Assembly (NCBI GenBank): GCA_019323195.1
Contig: JAHWHQ010000120.1
Span: 1-13,194 of the forward strand
DNA from: Candidatus Woesearchaeota archaeon
Lineage (GTDB): Archaea; Nanobdellota; Nanobdellia; Woesearchaeales; JACPBV01
Length of the DNA stretch: 13,194 nt
Direction of reading: 5' to 3'
The translations under genes and the position numbers were made by a program. Shown here piece after piece: positions 4,724 to 12,045 of the stretch. The notes below the pieces were generated by a model. It worked only from the letters and a program-made list of their open reading frames with translations, did not search any database and was not told the DNA's origin. Positions within the stretch are counted from its first letter, which is position 1; each line of letters begins with the position of its first letter.

Positions 4724-5790
4724 ATGCTTAGTTTCCTGCCGTCAACAGTGATCTCAGGATTCCTGAATATCTGGTCAAGGTGAATTATAGCGTAGATAGT
4801 TCCGCCAAACCAGTAGTTTGAGCCGATGCCGATGTGCGCTGTGCCTAATGTCTTCTCATCTATGAGGGTAGAGCCTATGATCTTTGCCTTCGGGTTCAGG
4901 CCGATGCCTAGCTCGCCTACCTTGTAGACGCTCTTGGGGTTTTTAGAGCGGCCAGCAGCCCATTTTAAGGTATTCTCTAGCTTTTTTGCCTCTTCCCCGC
5001 CTTCAATCCCGATAAGGCTTCCCTGCTCTATCTTTAATGTAATTGGCTTTTTTATCAGGGTGGTGTGCTTATGGTTCCTTGAGCTTCCGTCTATAACAAC
5101 CTTTCCCTCTACCTTGCTGCTGTTGCAGGGGATGTATACCTCGCCTGCCGGCAGGTTGCCCCCTTTTCCAGGCTCATTATAGGAGCCGTCAACAGATATC
5201 GCCTTCATACCGTCAACATTGTAATATAGGTCTGTCCCTGCTTCAGTCCTGACATTAATCTCTTTGGCAGGATCCAGGATGTCCTTGACCTCTTTGTGCT
5301 TTGCCCTAAGGGGCTTGTAATCAACATCGATTGCGGCAATAACATCGTCCATCTTTTTTGTTGGAAGGTCGCCGAGGCTTAAGGCAGAGACAAAACGGTG
5401 CTTTCTTTTTTCGCAGAACTTCCTGAAGCTCTTGCCTACATCCTTAAGCGAGCCAAGCTTGTCTGACATGTTGATAAAGACAACATTCTTCTCTTCAAGG
5501 CTCCTTAATGACTCTATGACATCGCTGTCAGCAGAATCCCCCCTTGACCTTATGTCCTGGATGACAAGCTTGGTGTCCAGGTTGAGGGATTTGGCAGCAA
5601 GATAATAAGCGCCTGACAGGACAGGGGCGATCCTTTTATTGCTGAACCCCTTGTCGCCCATTATAAGAACCTTCTCATTGGTGACGCCAAAGCAGGGGTT
5701 GAAGATCTTCTTAAGGTAAAAGGAGGTCTTTTCAGTCAGTTCATAAAGGCCGTTATGCTTTAACCATTGGATAGACTGGATTGTGTCCAT
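4720..5790 (-). CDS. M29-type metallo-aminopeptidase
   Basis: A 356-residue protein of the M29 (thermophilic aminopeptidase) type, which removes N-terminal residues from peptides using two metal ions. The C-terminal half has the family blocks: GGNLPAGEVYIP (210-221), VEGKVVIDGS (227-236), GELGIGLNPKAK (292-303), LGTAHIGIGSN (315-325) and IIHLDQIFRNP (335-345). By comparison with the Thermus enzyme, the metal ligands should be E217, E293, H319, H337 and D339, all present. The N-terminal half is less conserved. No signal peptide is seen, so it should act in the cytoplasm, probably in peptide turnover. It is transcribed alone from the TATA element near 5818 and its end overlaps the convergent 36-codon gene by 4 bases. 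Confidence 0.87.
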   Translation of the reverse strand: MDTIQSIQWLKHNGLYELTEKTSFYLKKIFNPCFGVTNEKVLIMGDKGFSNKRIAPVLSGAYYLAAKSLNLDTKLVIQDIRSRGDSADSDVIESLRSLEEKNVVFINMSDKLGSLKDVGKSFRKFCEKRKHRFVSALSLGDLPTKKMDDVIAAIDVDYKPLRAKHKEVKDILDPAKEINVRTEAGTDLYYNVDGMKAISVDGSYNEPGKGGNLPAGEVYIPCNSSKVEGKVVIDGSSRNHKHTTLIKKPITLKIEQGSLIGIEGGEEAKKLENTLKWAAGRSKNPKSVYKVGELGIGLNPKAKIIGSTLIDEKTLGTAHIGIGSNYWFGGTIYAIIHLDQIFRNPEITVDGRKLSI

Positions 5791-5812
5791 AGAAATGAAA
5801 AATTTGCACCAT

Positions 5813-5823
5813 GTTAATAAAAG
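5813..5823 (-). promoter_or_regulatory. TATA element of the aminopeptidase gene
   Basis: CTTTTATTAAC on the minus strand is centred 28 bases before the ATG at 5790, again predicting a leaderless message. Confidence 0.55.
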
Positions 5824-5936
5824 TTTCGTTTGGGTTAGAAGGAAGATATGATCTAAATTTATTATTTTGGGTGAATGCCCTAGTAATTTTGTTTTTATCT
5901 GTTCCCAGATAAATAAATCTACTCTCTCATAGTAAC

Positions 5937-5945
5937 ATTTAAATA
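5937..5945 (+). promoter_or_regulatory. TATA element of the 496-residue gene
   Basis: ATTTAAATA is centred about 44 bases before the ATG at 5985, so the leader should be near 18 bases and include AGGA at 5978-5981, a weak ribosome site 3 bases before the ATG. Confidence 0.5.
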
Positions 5946-5984
5946 GGAATTTCTTATCCTGATAACCCTATAATTAAAGGATTT

Positions 5985-7475
5985 ATGCATAACATGGTAG
6001 TTTCAAACAAATTTGAGGAACTGAGGCAGGAATTAGAGCATATTATAAATGGATTCAATGACGGCCTTTCCAGCAGCTCAAAGCAGACCAGTACTGGTTT
6101 AGAGCAGGACCTGGACCAATCTGCAGGACATTTTAGTATGGGCCAGAGCCATAATGTCCTGGGTTATATGGCAGACCAAATAGCCGCATTTGGAGATAGA
6201 ATTCTAAGGTTTGGAGCTGTTCTTACAGCTACATATATGCTCTCCCCAGACAGGAGGGGCTTTATGGTTGGAAACTCACTTGGTCTCTTGGCAGCTTTTT
6301 CCGGGTGCACTCCAAAAAATGCTTTTGTTGTGGATTCTGTTGATGATGTGAAGGAACTGGATAATCTGCTTATTGAGTTTGAGGATTATGTTTTACAGAA
6401 CTCTGCCTTTGGTGAAAAATTAAGACCCTTTTTTTCCCAGGCGCCTGAGCCAACATGGAAAAGGTATGATGATTATTCCAGTATCAGGGTAAAGGATGGA
6501 ACTATATATTTTCCTCATAGTGATACAAAACTTAAATTACCTATTACATCTAAAAATAAGATAGAACTGGATTGCGGCAATCCCGTTATGAGGCTGAGCT
6601 ATATATTGAATGGCATCCCTTTACTGAATATTCTAAGACTATATGGGACATTGAGCTATTTCCATCATAGGCAATCAGAACTGGACATCCTGTCTGAGAT
6701 TGTATGGGGTGAAGGCATGAGCTACTGGTACTCCGCTGAAAATGATTTTATTATCTTTTCTAAAAGGCCGGTAAGCAGTCAACCTACTCGTTTATGTCCG
6801 AATGGCGGATTAAGATTTACAAACGAGAAACTGATTCATGAATCTAATATAACCTCATTCGAGATGCGTCAGCTTTATACTAAGGCAGTAGATGAATTTA
6901 AGTGGAAAACAAATTCTTTTAATCCTAACACTTTCAACTATACAATAATTGAAAAAAGGGTATATGATATCTTAAGAAGAAAATTTATCCAGGATGATAA
7001 TGCAGCCATACTTGAGAGGGCTCATCTCTGCTTTGTTGCTTCCCCTTTTAACCTGCTTAATAACCAGATAGGGAAAAGGCAGATAGTTGAGAGGGTATCC
7101 TATATTACTGGTGGACAGGAAAACATCGACCAAATACAAAATGCTGTGGATGTATTGGAAAGGGCTTATTCTGTTTTGTTGAATCCCTCAATGCGGGAAT
7201 CTGATGCGTATATGAAGGTTGCAGAGGCTGTGGCAAGACATAAGAATTCAATTGATGATAATGGCAGGTACTATGGGATGGAAGAGACAGTGGATGAATG
7301 GGAAAAGCAATATGGTGAAGGGTCATTGACATGTTTGAACAAACGCAGGAAAAGTTCACTGATAGAACTTAAAAAGGAAGTGAAGAGTTTGTTTGAAGAG
7401 TTTAGGTGGCGTAAAGGCTACTCGGGCATAGTATGTAATATAGAATCATATAGGGATGATTCTTCAAAAAAATAA
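5985..7475 (+). CDS. Hypothetical protein, 496 residues, unrecognised
   Basis: No family is recognised. The first 60 residues are polar with a serine-rich stretch (SSSSKQTST). Residues 71-108 are more hydrophobic (FGAVLTATYMLSP, then FMVGNSLGLLAAFSGC), possibly buried helices but not a clear membrane segment. The middle is rich in aromatic residues (Y, F, W). Residues 380-410 hold AVDVLERAYSVLLNPSMRES, which looks like the last helix of a J domain, but the HPD motif is absent. The tail is charged and helical (ELKKEVKSLFEEFRWRK). The start could be 5985 or the ATG at 5994; AGGA favours the first. Codon use seems more AT-rich than in the housekeeping genes nearby, which may indicate transfer. 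It stands alone with its own promoter. Confidence 0.75.
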   Translation: MHNMVVSNKFEELRQELEHIINGFNDGLSSSSKQTSTGLEQDLDQSAGHFSMGQSHNVLGYMADQIAAFGDRILRFGAVLTATYMLSPDRRGFMVGNSLGLLAAFSGCTPKNAFVVDSVDDVKELDNLLIEFEDYVLQNSAFGEKLRPFFSQAPEPTWKRYDDYSSIRVKDGTIYFPHSDTKLKLPITSKNKIELDCGNPVMRLSYILNGIPLLNILRLYGTLSYFHHRQSELDILSEIVWGEGMSYWYSAENDFIIFSKRPVSSQPTRLCPNGGLRFTNEKLIHESNITSFEMRQLYTKAVDEFKWKTNSFNPNTFNYTIIEKRVYDILRRKFIQDDNAAILERAHLCFVASPFNLLNNQIGKRQIVERVSYITGGQENIDQIQNAVDVLERAYSVLLNPSMRESDAYMKVAEAVARHKNSIDDNGRYYGMEETVDEWEKQYGEGSLTCLNKRRKSSLIELKKEVKSLFEEFRWRKGYSGIVCNIESYRDDSSKK

Positions 7476-7526
7476 ACGCGAAGGGATATATAGTTAATAG
7501 ACAGGTCTATCTTCAAATAAATAGTG

Positions 7527-7549
7527 ATTTATATAATCTTTATATAAAT
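7527..7549. repeat. Perfect AT-only palindrome
   Basis: ATTTATATAA, 3-base spacer TCT, TTATATAAAT: 10-bp perfect arms in the gap between the 496-residue gene and the next gene. Each arm contains TATA-like sequence, so it may bind a dimeric regulator or the transcription machinery in either direction. A second imperfect palindrome (ATAGAC, AG, GTCTAT) lies just upstream at about 7497-7510. Confidence 0.5.
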
Positions 7550-7580
7550 TACATAGGATAGATATATATACCTTAAAGTA

Positions 7581-7590
7581 TAGTTTATAC
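7581..7590 (+). promoter_or_regulatory. Possible TATA element of the 111-residue gene
   Basis: TAGTTTATAC lies about 50 bases before the ATG at 7635, giving a leader near 23 bases. TATATATA at about 7563-7570 is an alternative. Weak. Confidence 0.35.
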
Positions 7591-7634
7591 TCTATTCTAG
7601 TTTTTTCTTGTTTTATCTGGGATTAGCCACGAAG

Positions 7635-7970
7635 ATGAAGGACTCTTATGGAAAAGGTAGGGCGAAAGGGGCGGATTATAATGTTTATATTACGTGGCTC
7701 TATAGGTTATGCAGGCGTAAAGAAGACATAAGAACTATAGAGGAATGTTTTGATAAGGAGAGGGATAAAATAAAAGAGGAAGCATTTATCCAAGATGATA
7801 TATCCGAAAATTTAGATGAAAACATTAATAAAATTGCATTCGTAGAAGCAAGTAAAACTCTTCGTGATAGATTAGGCATCCCATATAAAAAGGAAGAGAC
7901 GTATAGGCTGATAAGAAAGAATTACATCAGCAGGAAGATAGTAAAGCGCCTATATTCATCGAAAAAATAA
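7635..7970 (+). CDS. Hypothetical protein, 111 residues, unrecognised
   Basis: A small, highly charged, probably all-helical protein (YGKGRAKGADYNVYITWLY near the start; RLIRKNYISRKIVKRLY near the end). The basic C-terminus suggests possible nucleic-acid contact, which is inference. The frame is open from a TTG at 7608, but the ATG at 7635 is the better start. Residues FIQDD also occur in the upstream 496-residue protein, and the DNA there matches over 17 bases with one mismatch (7784-7800 against 6983-6999). That is too short to prove common origin. No signal peptide or membrane segment is visible. It is AT-rich and sits between two genes with their own promoters. Confidence 0.65.
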   Translation: MKDSYGKGRAKGADYNVYITWLYRLCRRKEDIRTIEECFDKERDKIKEEAFIQDDISENLDENINKIAFVEASKTLRDRLGIPYKKEETYRLIRKNYISRKIVKRLYSSKK

Positions 7971-7986
7971 AGATAAAACCCAAACC

Positions 7987-7995
7987 TATTTAAAA
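7987..7995 (+). promoter_or_regulatory. TATA element of the HAD phosphatase gene
   Basis: TATTTAAAA is centred 27 bases before the ATG at 8018, predicting a leaderless message. Confidence 0.65.
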
Positions 7996-8017
7996 AACAG
8001 GGTCTTTCTTATCTAAC

Positions 8018-8680
8018 ATGATAAAAGCAGTATTATTTGACCTGGACAATACCCTGATAGACTTCATGCGGATGAAAAGGAACAGCTGCGAGGCTGCTAT
8101 CTCTGCCATGATAGATGCAGGGCTTAAGATTAAGAAGGAAAAAGCGCTCAAGAAGCTGTTTAAGCTTTATGATAAGTATGGATTAGAGGAGAAGAAGATA
8201 TTCCAGAGGTTTCTTAAGGAAGAGACTAAAAAGATAGATTACAGGGTGCTTGCTAACGCTATCGTCGCTTACAGGAAGGTTAGGGCATCCTACCTGCAGC
8301 CCTACCCGCACACTGATTATGTGCTTATAAGGCTGAAGTCAAAAGGGATAAAGCTGGCTATAGTAAGCGATGCTCCCAGGCTTAAGGCATGGCTTAGGCT
8401 AATGGCCATGAACATAGGCAATTTCTTTGATGTGGTTGTGACGTTCGAGGATACAAAAGAGCTGAAGCCTTCTTCGCTGCCTTTTGAGGCTGCGCTGAAA
8501 AGGTTAAAGCTAAAGCCAGAGGAATGCCTTATGATAGGCGACCTCCCTAACAGGGACATAGAAGGGGCTAAAAAGCTAGGTATGAAAACATGCTTTGCCA
8601 GGTACGGCAATACGAAGGTCAAGAAAAGCGATGCTGATTACGAAATTAAGGATATAAAGGAGCTTCTGAGGATTGTTTAG
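8018..8680 (+). CDS. HAD-superfamily phosphatase (haloacid dehalogenase-like)
   Basis: A 220-residue HAD hydrolase with all four motifs. Motif I is FDLDNTLI (7-14), with nucleophile D8 and acid/base D10. Motif II is IVSDA, with S117. Motif III is K150 in ELKPSS. Motif IV is GDLPNRD, with D175 and D180. An alpha-helical cap lies between motifs I and II (about residues 17-90), as in subfamily I enzymes. The DxD motif points to a phosphatase rather than a dehalogenase; the substrate cannot be told. Archaeal relatives of this size include sugar-phosphate and phosphoglycolate phosphatases. It is cytoplasmic, leaderless and monocistronic, and ends 6 bases from the convergent argG. Confidence 0.88.
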   Translation: MIKAVLFDLDNTLIDFMRMKRNSCEAAISAMIDAGLKIKKEKALKKLFKLYDKYGLEEKKIFQRFLKEETKKIDYRVLANAIVAYRKVRASYLQPYPHTDYVLIRLKSKGIKLAIVSDAPRLKAWLRLMAMNIGNFFDVVVTFEDTKELKPSSLPFEAALKRLKLKPEECLMIGDLPNRDIEGAKKLGMKTCFARYGNTKVKKSDADYEIKDIKELLRIV

Positions 8681-8686
8681 CTTAGA

Positions 8687-9919
8687 TTATAGCTGTTTCT
8701 TCTTAGCCCATGCCTTCAGCCTTAAGGCATTGAGCTTGATAAAGCCTTTTGCATCCTTCTGGTCATAGTTTCCATGCTCTTCCATGGAGGCTGTCTTTTC
8801 ATCATATAAGGAGCAGGGAGAAGAGCGTCCTGTTATTATTACATTTCCCTTATACAGCTTGACATTGACCTTGCCTGTAATATTCTCCTGGCTCTTGTCG
8901 ACCATTGTCATCAATAGCTCCAGTTCAGGTGAATACCAGAAGCCGTTATAGATCAGGCTGGCTATTTTTGGGATTAAGCTGTCCCTTAGCTGCTTTACCT
9001 CCTTGTCCATTGTTATGCCTTCTATGTCAAGATGGGCTGACATCAGTATTGTTCCGCCAGGTGTCTCATAAACGCCCCTTGATTTCATGCCTACAAAACG
9101 GTTTTCCACCAGATCGACCCTTCCTATGCCGTTTGAGCCGCCAACCTTGTTGAGGTATGTGAAAAGCTTTAACGGGTCTGTCTCTGTGACATTGTTTGTC
9201 TTGTCTACAACCTTGACAGGGATACCTTTCTTAAACTCGATTGTTATCTCTGTCTCCATATCAGGGGCTTTTAACGGGGAGACTGTTGTTTCGAACATCT
9301 CCTCAGAAGGCCCTTTTGAGACATCCTCCAGAATTCCTGATTCATAGCTGACATGCATAAGGTTAGGGTCGGTGCTGTATGGCTTCTTGGCAGTAACCTT
9401 TACAAGAATATTATTCTTTTTGCAGTAATCTATCATGTCAGAACGTCCCTGGAATTTGCTTAAGAACTCTTCGTCCTTCCATGGGCTTATTATCTTAACA
9501 TCAGGCATTAAGGTGTAATATGCAAGCTCAAACCTTACCTGGTCGTTTCCTTTCCCTGTAGAGCCGTGCGCGACAATATTGGTCTTTTCTTTTTTCGCTA
9601 TCTCTATCTGCTTTTTGGCTATAAGAGGCCTTGCTAAGGATGTTCCAAGAAGGTATTTTCCTTCATAGACAGCGTTAGCCTTGACTGCTTTGAAGACAAA
9701 GCCTGTCAGGAATTCCTTTTTCAGGTCTTCGATGTAAACCTTAGATGCCCCTATATCAAGGGCTTTTTTCTCTGCAGCCTTGAAATCCTCATCCTGGCCC
9801 ACGTCTGCAATATAAGCTATTACGTCATAGCCTTTGTCGATGAGCCATTTGAGTATTACAGATGTATCTAGGCCGCCTGAATAGGCCAGTACTACTTTTT
9901 GCTTATCTGAATCTTTCAT
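8687..9919 (-). CDS. argG: Argininosuccinate synthase
   Basis: A 410-residue protein, full length for the family. It joins citrulline and aspartate using ATP to form argininosuccinate, the penultimate step of arginine synthesis. The ATP-pyrophosphatase loop AYSGGLDTS is at 12-20. GKYLLGTSLARPLIAK (87-102) and AHGSTGKGNDQVRFE (117-131) form the citrulline/aspartate and ATP site. The C-terminal part (GRSSPCSLYDEKTASM, then KGFIKLNALRLKAWA) is the usual dimer/tetramer arm. The ATG at 9919 lies 27 bases after a TATA element. No argH, argF or other arginine gene is in the window, so the gene is not in an arginine operon here. An unrecognised gene on the same strand ends 89 bases upstream. Confidence 0.97.
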   Translation of the reverse strand: MKDSDKQKVVLAYSGGLDTSVILKWLIDKGYDVIAYIADVGQDEDFKAAEKKALDIGASKVYIEDLKKEFLTGFVFKAVKANAVYEGKYLLGTSLARPLIAKKQIEIAKKEKTNIVAHGSTGKGNDQVRFELAYYTLMPDVKIISPWKDEEFLSKFQGRSDMIDYCKKNNILVKVTAKKPYSTDPNLMHVSYESGILEDVSKGPSEEMFETTVSPLKAPDMETEITIEFKKGIPVKVVDKTNNVTETDPLKLFTYLNKVGGSNGIGRVDLVENRFVGMKSRGVYETPGGTILMSAHLDIEGITMDKEVKQLRDSLIPKIASLIYNGFWYSPELELLMTMVDKSQENITGKVNVKLYKGNVIITGRSSPCSLYDEKTASMEEHGNYDQKDAKGFIKLNALRLKAWAKKKQL

Positions 9920-9940
9920 TCTATATGTGAAAATTCATTG

Positions 9941-9950
9941 TTTTATAAAT
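9941..9950 (-). promoter_or_regulatory. TATA element of argG
   Basis: ATTTATAAAA on the minus strand is centred 27 bases before the ATG at 9919. No ribosome site is present. Confidence 0.65.
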
Positions 9951-10008
9951 CTATTGACTTAGATAGGATTAAATTGGGCAGGAATGTCTGGTATGGGACA
10001 TGAACATT

Positions 10009-10767
10009 TCATTTATTTGAGTTGGGTCTTCGTATGAATATACGATTAAGGTACTTAATAAAATTATTTCTCTCTTCTTGAAACCTGTTTACATGCTGTT
10101 TATCTATGTAAAACTGCCTTACCTCCATAATCCTTCTAATTGCTCTTTGAATATCCTCTCTGTATTCTTCACCAATTCTGTTGAAATCAGGATTTGCCTC
10201 TAATATATTTAAGTATCTCACAAAATTGTTAGATGAACAACTCAGGACACCGTCGATACTATCCCTATGTAAACCTTTTATTACTTTTTCTGGAAATGCA
10301 TTTGGATGTTCATGAAACAATCGTTTGGTTGGAACAACTAACATATAGTCTATTGACCTCCTATACCTTTCCAGTACCTCAAACTCATTAATATACAGTT
10401 TTGCCTGATCTCCTGAACCTTCTATTATTATCTCTTTTGCTTTATTGTATGGGCCGCTATCTACAGCATAAAGAGCTTCATGTATATTTGTACCGTTTGG
10501 AAGTGTATCACCTTTTTGAAGTTTTTCAAAATCATCTCTCAATTTGCATCTAAGATTTATTGTTAAATCAATAAAATAAGTACCCAATACAGAATTCATG
10601 GAACAAAGTTTTTTGTTAGTTTCTTCAGTTTCAGGATCAGATTCCATACTAATTGGTAAATTGTGAAAGTGATAATAGAAACAGTCGTATAGTTTGGAAA
10701 GGGTAATATCCTTAAAGAAACTAACAACATCATCTTCTTTAAACCTTATTTTTCTTCTAAAAACCAT
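10009..10767 (-). CDS. Hypothetical protein, 252 residues, unrecognised
   Basis: No family is recognised. From the preferred start (MVFRRKIRFKEDD) the protein is soluble, charged and mainly helical, with CFYYHFHNLP in the first third, YMLVVPTKRLFHEHPNAF in the middle and a long basic/acidic helical tail rich in R, E and N (EEYREDIQRAIRRIMEVRQF). The frame is open to an ATG at 10827, but that extension crosses two TATA-like elements, so 10767 fits better. Codon use (ATA, TTA, AAT, AGA) looks more AT-rich than argG next door, which may indicate transfer. Upstream hairpins at 10851-10917 belong to no known gene. No signal peptide is visible from the preferred start; the longer frame would begin with a hydrophobic stretch (FISFFILLEMVF). 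Confidence 0.7.
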   Translation of the reverse strand: MVFRRKIRFKEDDVVSFFKDITLSKLYDCFYYHFHNLPISMESDPETEETNKKLCSMNSVLGTYFIDLTINLRCKLRDDFEKLQKGDTLPNGTNIHEALYAVDSGPYNKAKEIIIEGSGDQAKLYINEFEVLERYRRSIDYMLVVPTKRLFHEHPNAFPEKVIKGLHRDSIDGVLSCSSNNFVRYLNILEANPDFNRIGEEYREDIQRAIRRIMEVRQFYIDKQHVNRFQEERNNFIKYLNRIFIRRPNSNK

Positions 10768-10786
10768 TTCAAGTAAAATAAAGAAT

Positions 10787-10806
10787 GATATAAACTTATA
10801 TAAATA
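10787..10806 (-). promoter_or_regulatory. Overlapping TATA elements of the 252-residue gene
   Basis: Two TATA-like runs on the minus strand, ATATTTATATAA and GTTTATATC, are centred about 33 and 24 bases before the ATG at 10767. The same DNA reads TTATATAAAT on the plus strand and could also fire towards the hairpins at 10851-10917. Confidence 0.5.
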
Positions 10807-10850
10807 TTGCTCCAATTTACCACTCAACGATAAACATCATTACATAAGCC

Positions 10851-10867
10851 CACCATCTATGATGGTG
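10851..10867. other. Perfect hairpin in the gap before the kinase gene
   Basis: CACCATC, loop TAT, GATGGTG: 7 bp with no mismatch, in otherwise AT-rich DNA. With the second hairpin at 10898-10917 it could form a small plus-strand RNA of about 95 bases starting near 10825. No reading frame of note is present. Confidence 0.5.
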
Positions 10868-10897
10868 TATAAATTATGAAATAATTTACTACACTAG

Positions 10898-10917
10898 AAA
10901 AAAGCATTAGCTTTTTT
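10898..10917. terminator. Terminator-like hairpin with A/T arms
   Basis: AAAAAAGC, loop ATTA, GCTTTTTT: an 8-bp perfect stem that gives a T-run at its end on either strand. No protein gene ends here on either strand, so it may end a small RNA from the left (plus strand) or insulate the two divergent genes. No gene is seen in 10768-11058. Confidence 0.45.
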
Positions 10918-11026
10918 GTGGGTGGTTCTTGACAAATAAAGATTTCGAAGGGGCAGTAATAAATGATTTAAAGCCGTATTAAGAAAAACCCTCTATTTCA
11001 AAGATACTAAATACAAATCAAAAACC

Positions 11027-11034
11027 TTTAAAAA
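11027..11034 (+). promoter_or_regulatory. TATA element of the kinase-ogt operon
   Basis: TTTAAAAA is centred 28 bases before the ATG at 11059, predicting a leaderless first gene. Confidence 0.6.
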
Positions 11035-11058
11035 CTTATATGACCCTTATTACTGTAT

Positions 11059-11688
11059 ATGCCAACCATAAAACAGATAAAGAACATAACCTACTTTACA
11101 AAAGGGCACAGGGGGTTATTATATATAGGGGACTATAAGAAGAAGAAGGTTGTCATAAAGACAGAGAGAAAGGATTCTGAGGCTGTAGGGCGGGTCGAGA
11201 ACGAGGTTAATTACCTTAAGGTCCTTAACGAGAAAGGGATCGGGCCTGAATTATTATTTTACGATAAAAAATCCACTTATTTTGTCTATGGATATGTTGA
11301 CGGCCTGTTCTTTCCTATCTTTCTGGAGCGTTCTGCTAAGAAGAACAGGAACCTGATAAAGAGGATAATAAAAAGCATCTTTATCCAGTGCTTCAGGATG
11401 GATAAGCTTAAGATAAACAAGGAGGAGATGCATCACCCCTATAAGCATATAATAATTGAAAATAAGACAAAAAAGCCTGTATTGATAGATTTTGAAAGGT
11501 GCCATAAGAGCAAAGAGCCTAAGAACGTAACGCAGTTCTGCTCCTATATCATCTCGGATTTTATGCTTAATATGCTGAAGGATAAGGGAATAAAAATAAA
11601 TAAGGAGAGGATCATAAAGGCTGCCAAGGGCTACAGGAAGGATGTCAGCAAGAAAAGGCTGGATAAGATTACCTCTTTAATAAAATGA
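11059..11688 (+). CDS. Predicted archaeal Ser/Thr protein kinase (RIO/Bud32-like)
   Basis: A 209-residue minimal kinase of the archaeal predicted Ser/Thr kinase group (COG2112-like). It has a glycine-loop equivalent FTKGHRGLLYIG (13-24), the ATP lysine in VVIK (K34), a helix-C glutamate in VENEVNYL (E49), a catalytic-loop equivalent MHHPYKHIII (124-133), and the metal-binding LIDFE (D144) in place of DFG. The classic HRD is replaced by HPxKH, as is usual for this group, so the assignment rests on the overall order. Substrates are unknown. The start ATG is 28 bases after a TATA element. Its last 4 bases overlap the start of the alkyltransferase gene (ATGA), so the two proteins are translationally coupled. 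Confidence 0.78.
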   Translation: MPTIKQIKNITYFTKGHRGLLYIGDYKKKKVVIKTERKDSEAVGRVENEVNYLKVLNEKGIGPELLFYDKKSTYFVYGYVDGLFFPIFLERSAKKNRNLIKRIIKSIFIQCFRMDKLKINKEEMHHPYKHIIIENKTKKPVLIDFERCHKSKEPKNVTQFCSYIISDFMLNMLKDKGIKINKERIIKAAKGYRKDVSKKRLDKITSLIK

Positions 11689-11993
11689 GCTTTGATGAAA
11701 AGGTATGGGAGAAATGCAGGCTAATACCAAAAGGAAGGGTTTCTACCTATAAGGAGATTGCAAAGGCTCTTAATACAAAGGCGTACAGGGCGGTTGGTGC
11801 TGCATTGAAGAAAAACCCTTATGCCCCTAAGGTGCCATGCCATAGGGTAATCAGTTCAGACGGTTCAATCGGCGGGTATAAGGGTAAGAGAAATTCTATG
11901 GAGAAAATAAATCTGTTAAGAGAAGAAGGTGTTGAAATAAAGAACAATAAGGTTGTTGATCTTGAAAAGAGGTTGTTTAGGCTTATTAGATAG
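11685..11993 (+). CDS. ogt: O6-alkylguanine-DNA alkyltransferase (minimal form)
   Basis: A 102-residue protein consisting only of the C-terminal domain of the MGMT/Ogt family. The active site PCHRV contains the acceptor cysteine C52, and the family blocks GRVSTYKEIA (18-27), AYRAVGAALKKNP (33-45, with the arginine finger R35 and the asparagine N44) and GGYKGKRNSMEKINLL (63-78) are all present. Cysteine rather than tryptophan at the active site makes it a true suicidal repair enzyme, not an alkyltransferase-like protein. It transfers alkyl groups from O6-alkylguanine to itself. The N-terminal domain of larger family members is absent; single-domain forms do occur. It overlaps the kinase gene by 4 bases and ends 16 bases from the convergent tfb. 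Confidence 0.92.
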   Translation: MSFDEKVWEKCRLIPKGRVSTYKEIAKALNTKAYRAVGAALKKNPYAPKVPCHRVISSDGSIGGYKGKRNSMEKINLLREEGVEIKNNKVVDLEKRLFRLIR

Positions 11994-12007
11994 AAGAGAT
12001 ATTGAAG

Positions 12008-12045
12008 TTTTACTTCTTCTTTTTCTTCTTCTTGATCTCTTTTTC
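12008..12045 (+). terminator. T-rich tract after ogt
   Basis: On the plus strand, just after the ogt stop, lies a pyrimidine-only stretch with several T-runs. It is also the reverse of the codons for the poly-lysine tail of TFB. Archaeal RNA polymerase stops at such T-runs, so the tract could end the kinase-ogt transcript. Inferred from composition only. Confidence 0.4.

Noticed and set aside
4934..5182. Plus-strand reading frames inside the aminopeptidase and inside argG (8905-9347)
   Set aside because: They are antisense to genes with full sets of family motifs and have no promoters or ribosome sites of their own.
7120..7215. A J domain in the 496-residue protein
   Set aside because: Only the last helix looks similar (AYSVLLNPSMRES); the HPD motif and preceding helix are absent.
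10768..10827. Longer start for the 252-residue protein, with a hydrophobic N-terminus
   Set aside because: The extension contains two TATA-like elements with good spacing to the ATG at 10767; the hydrophobic codons are explained by that AT-rich DNA.
10851..10900. A C/D box guide RNA (TGATGG near 10859-10865)
   Set aside because: The C box is imperfect and no CTGA D box is found at a fitting distance.
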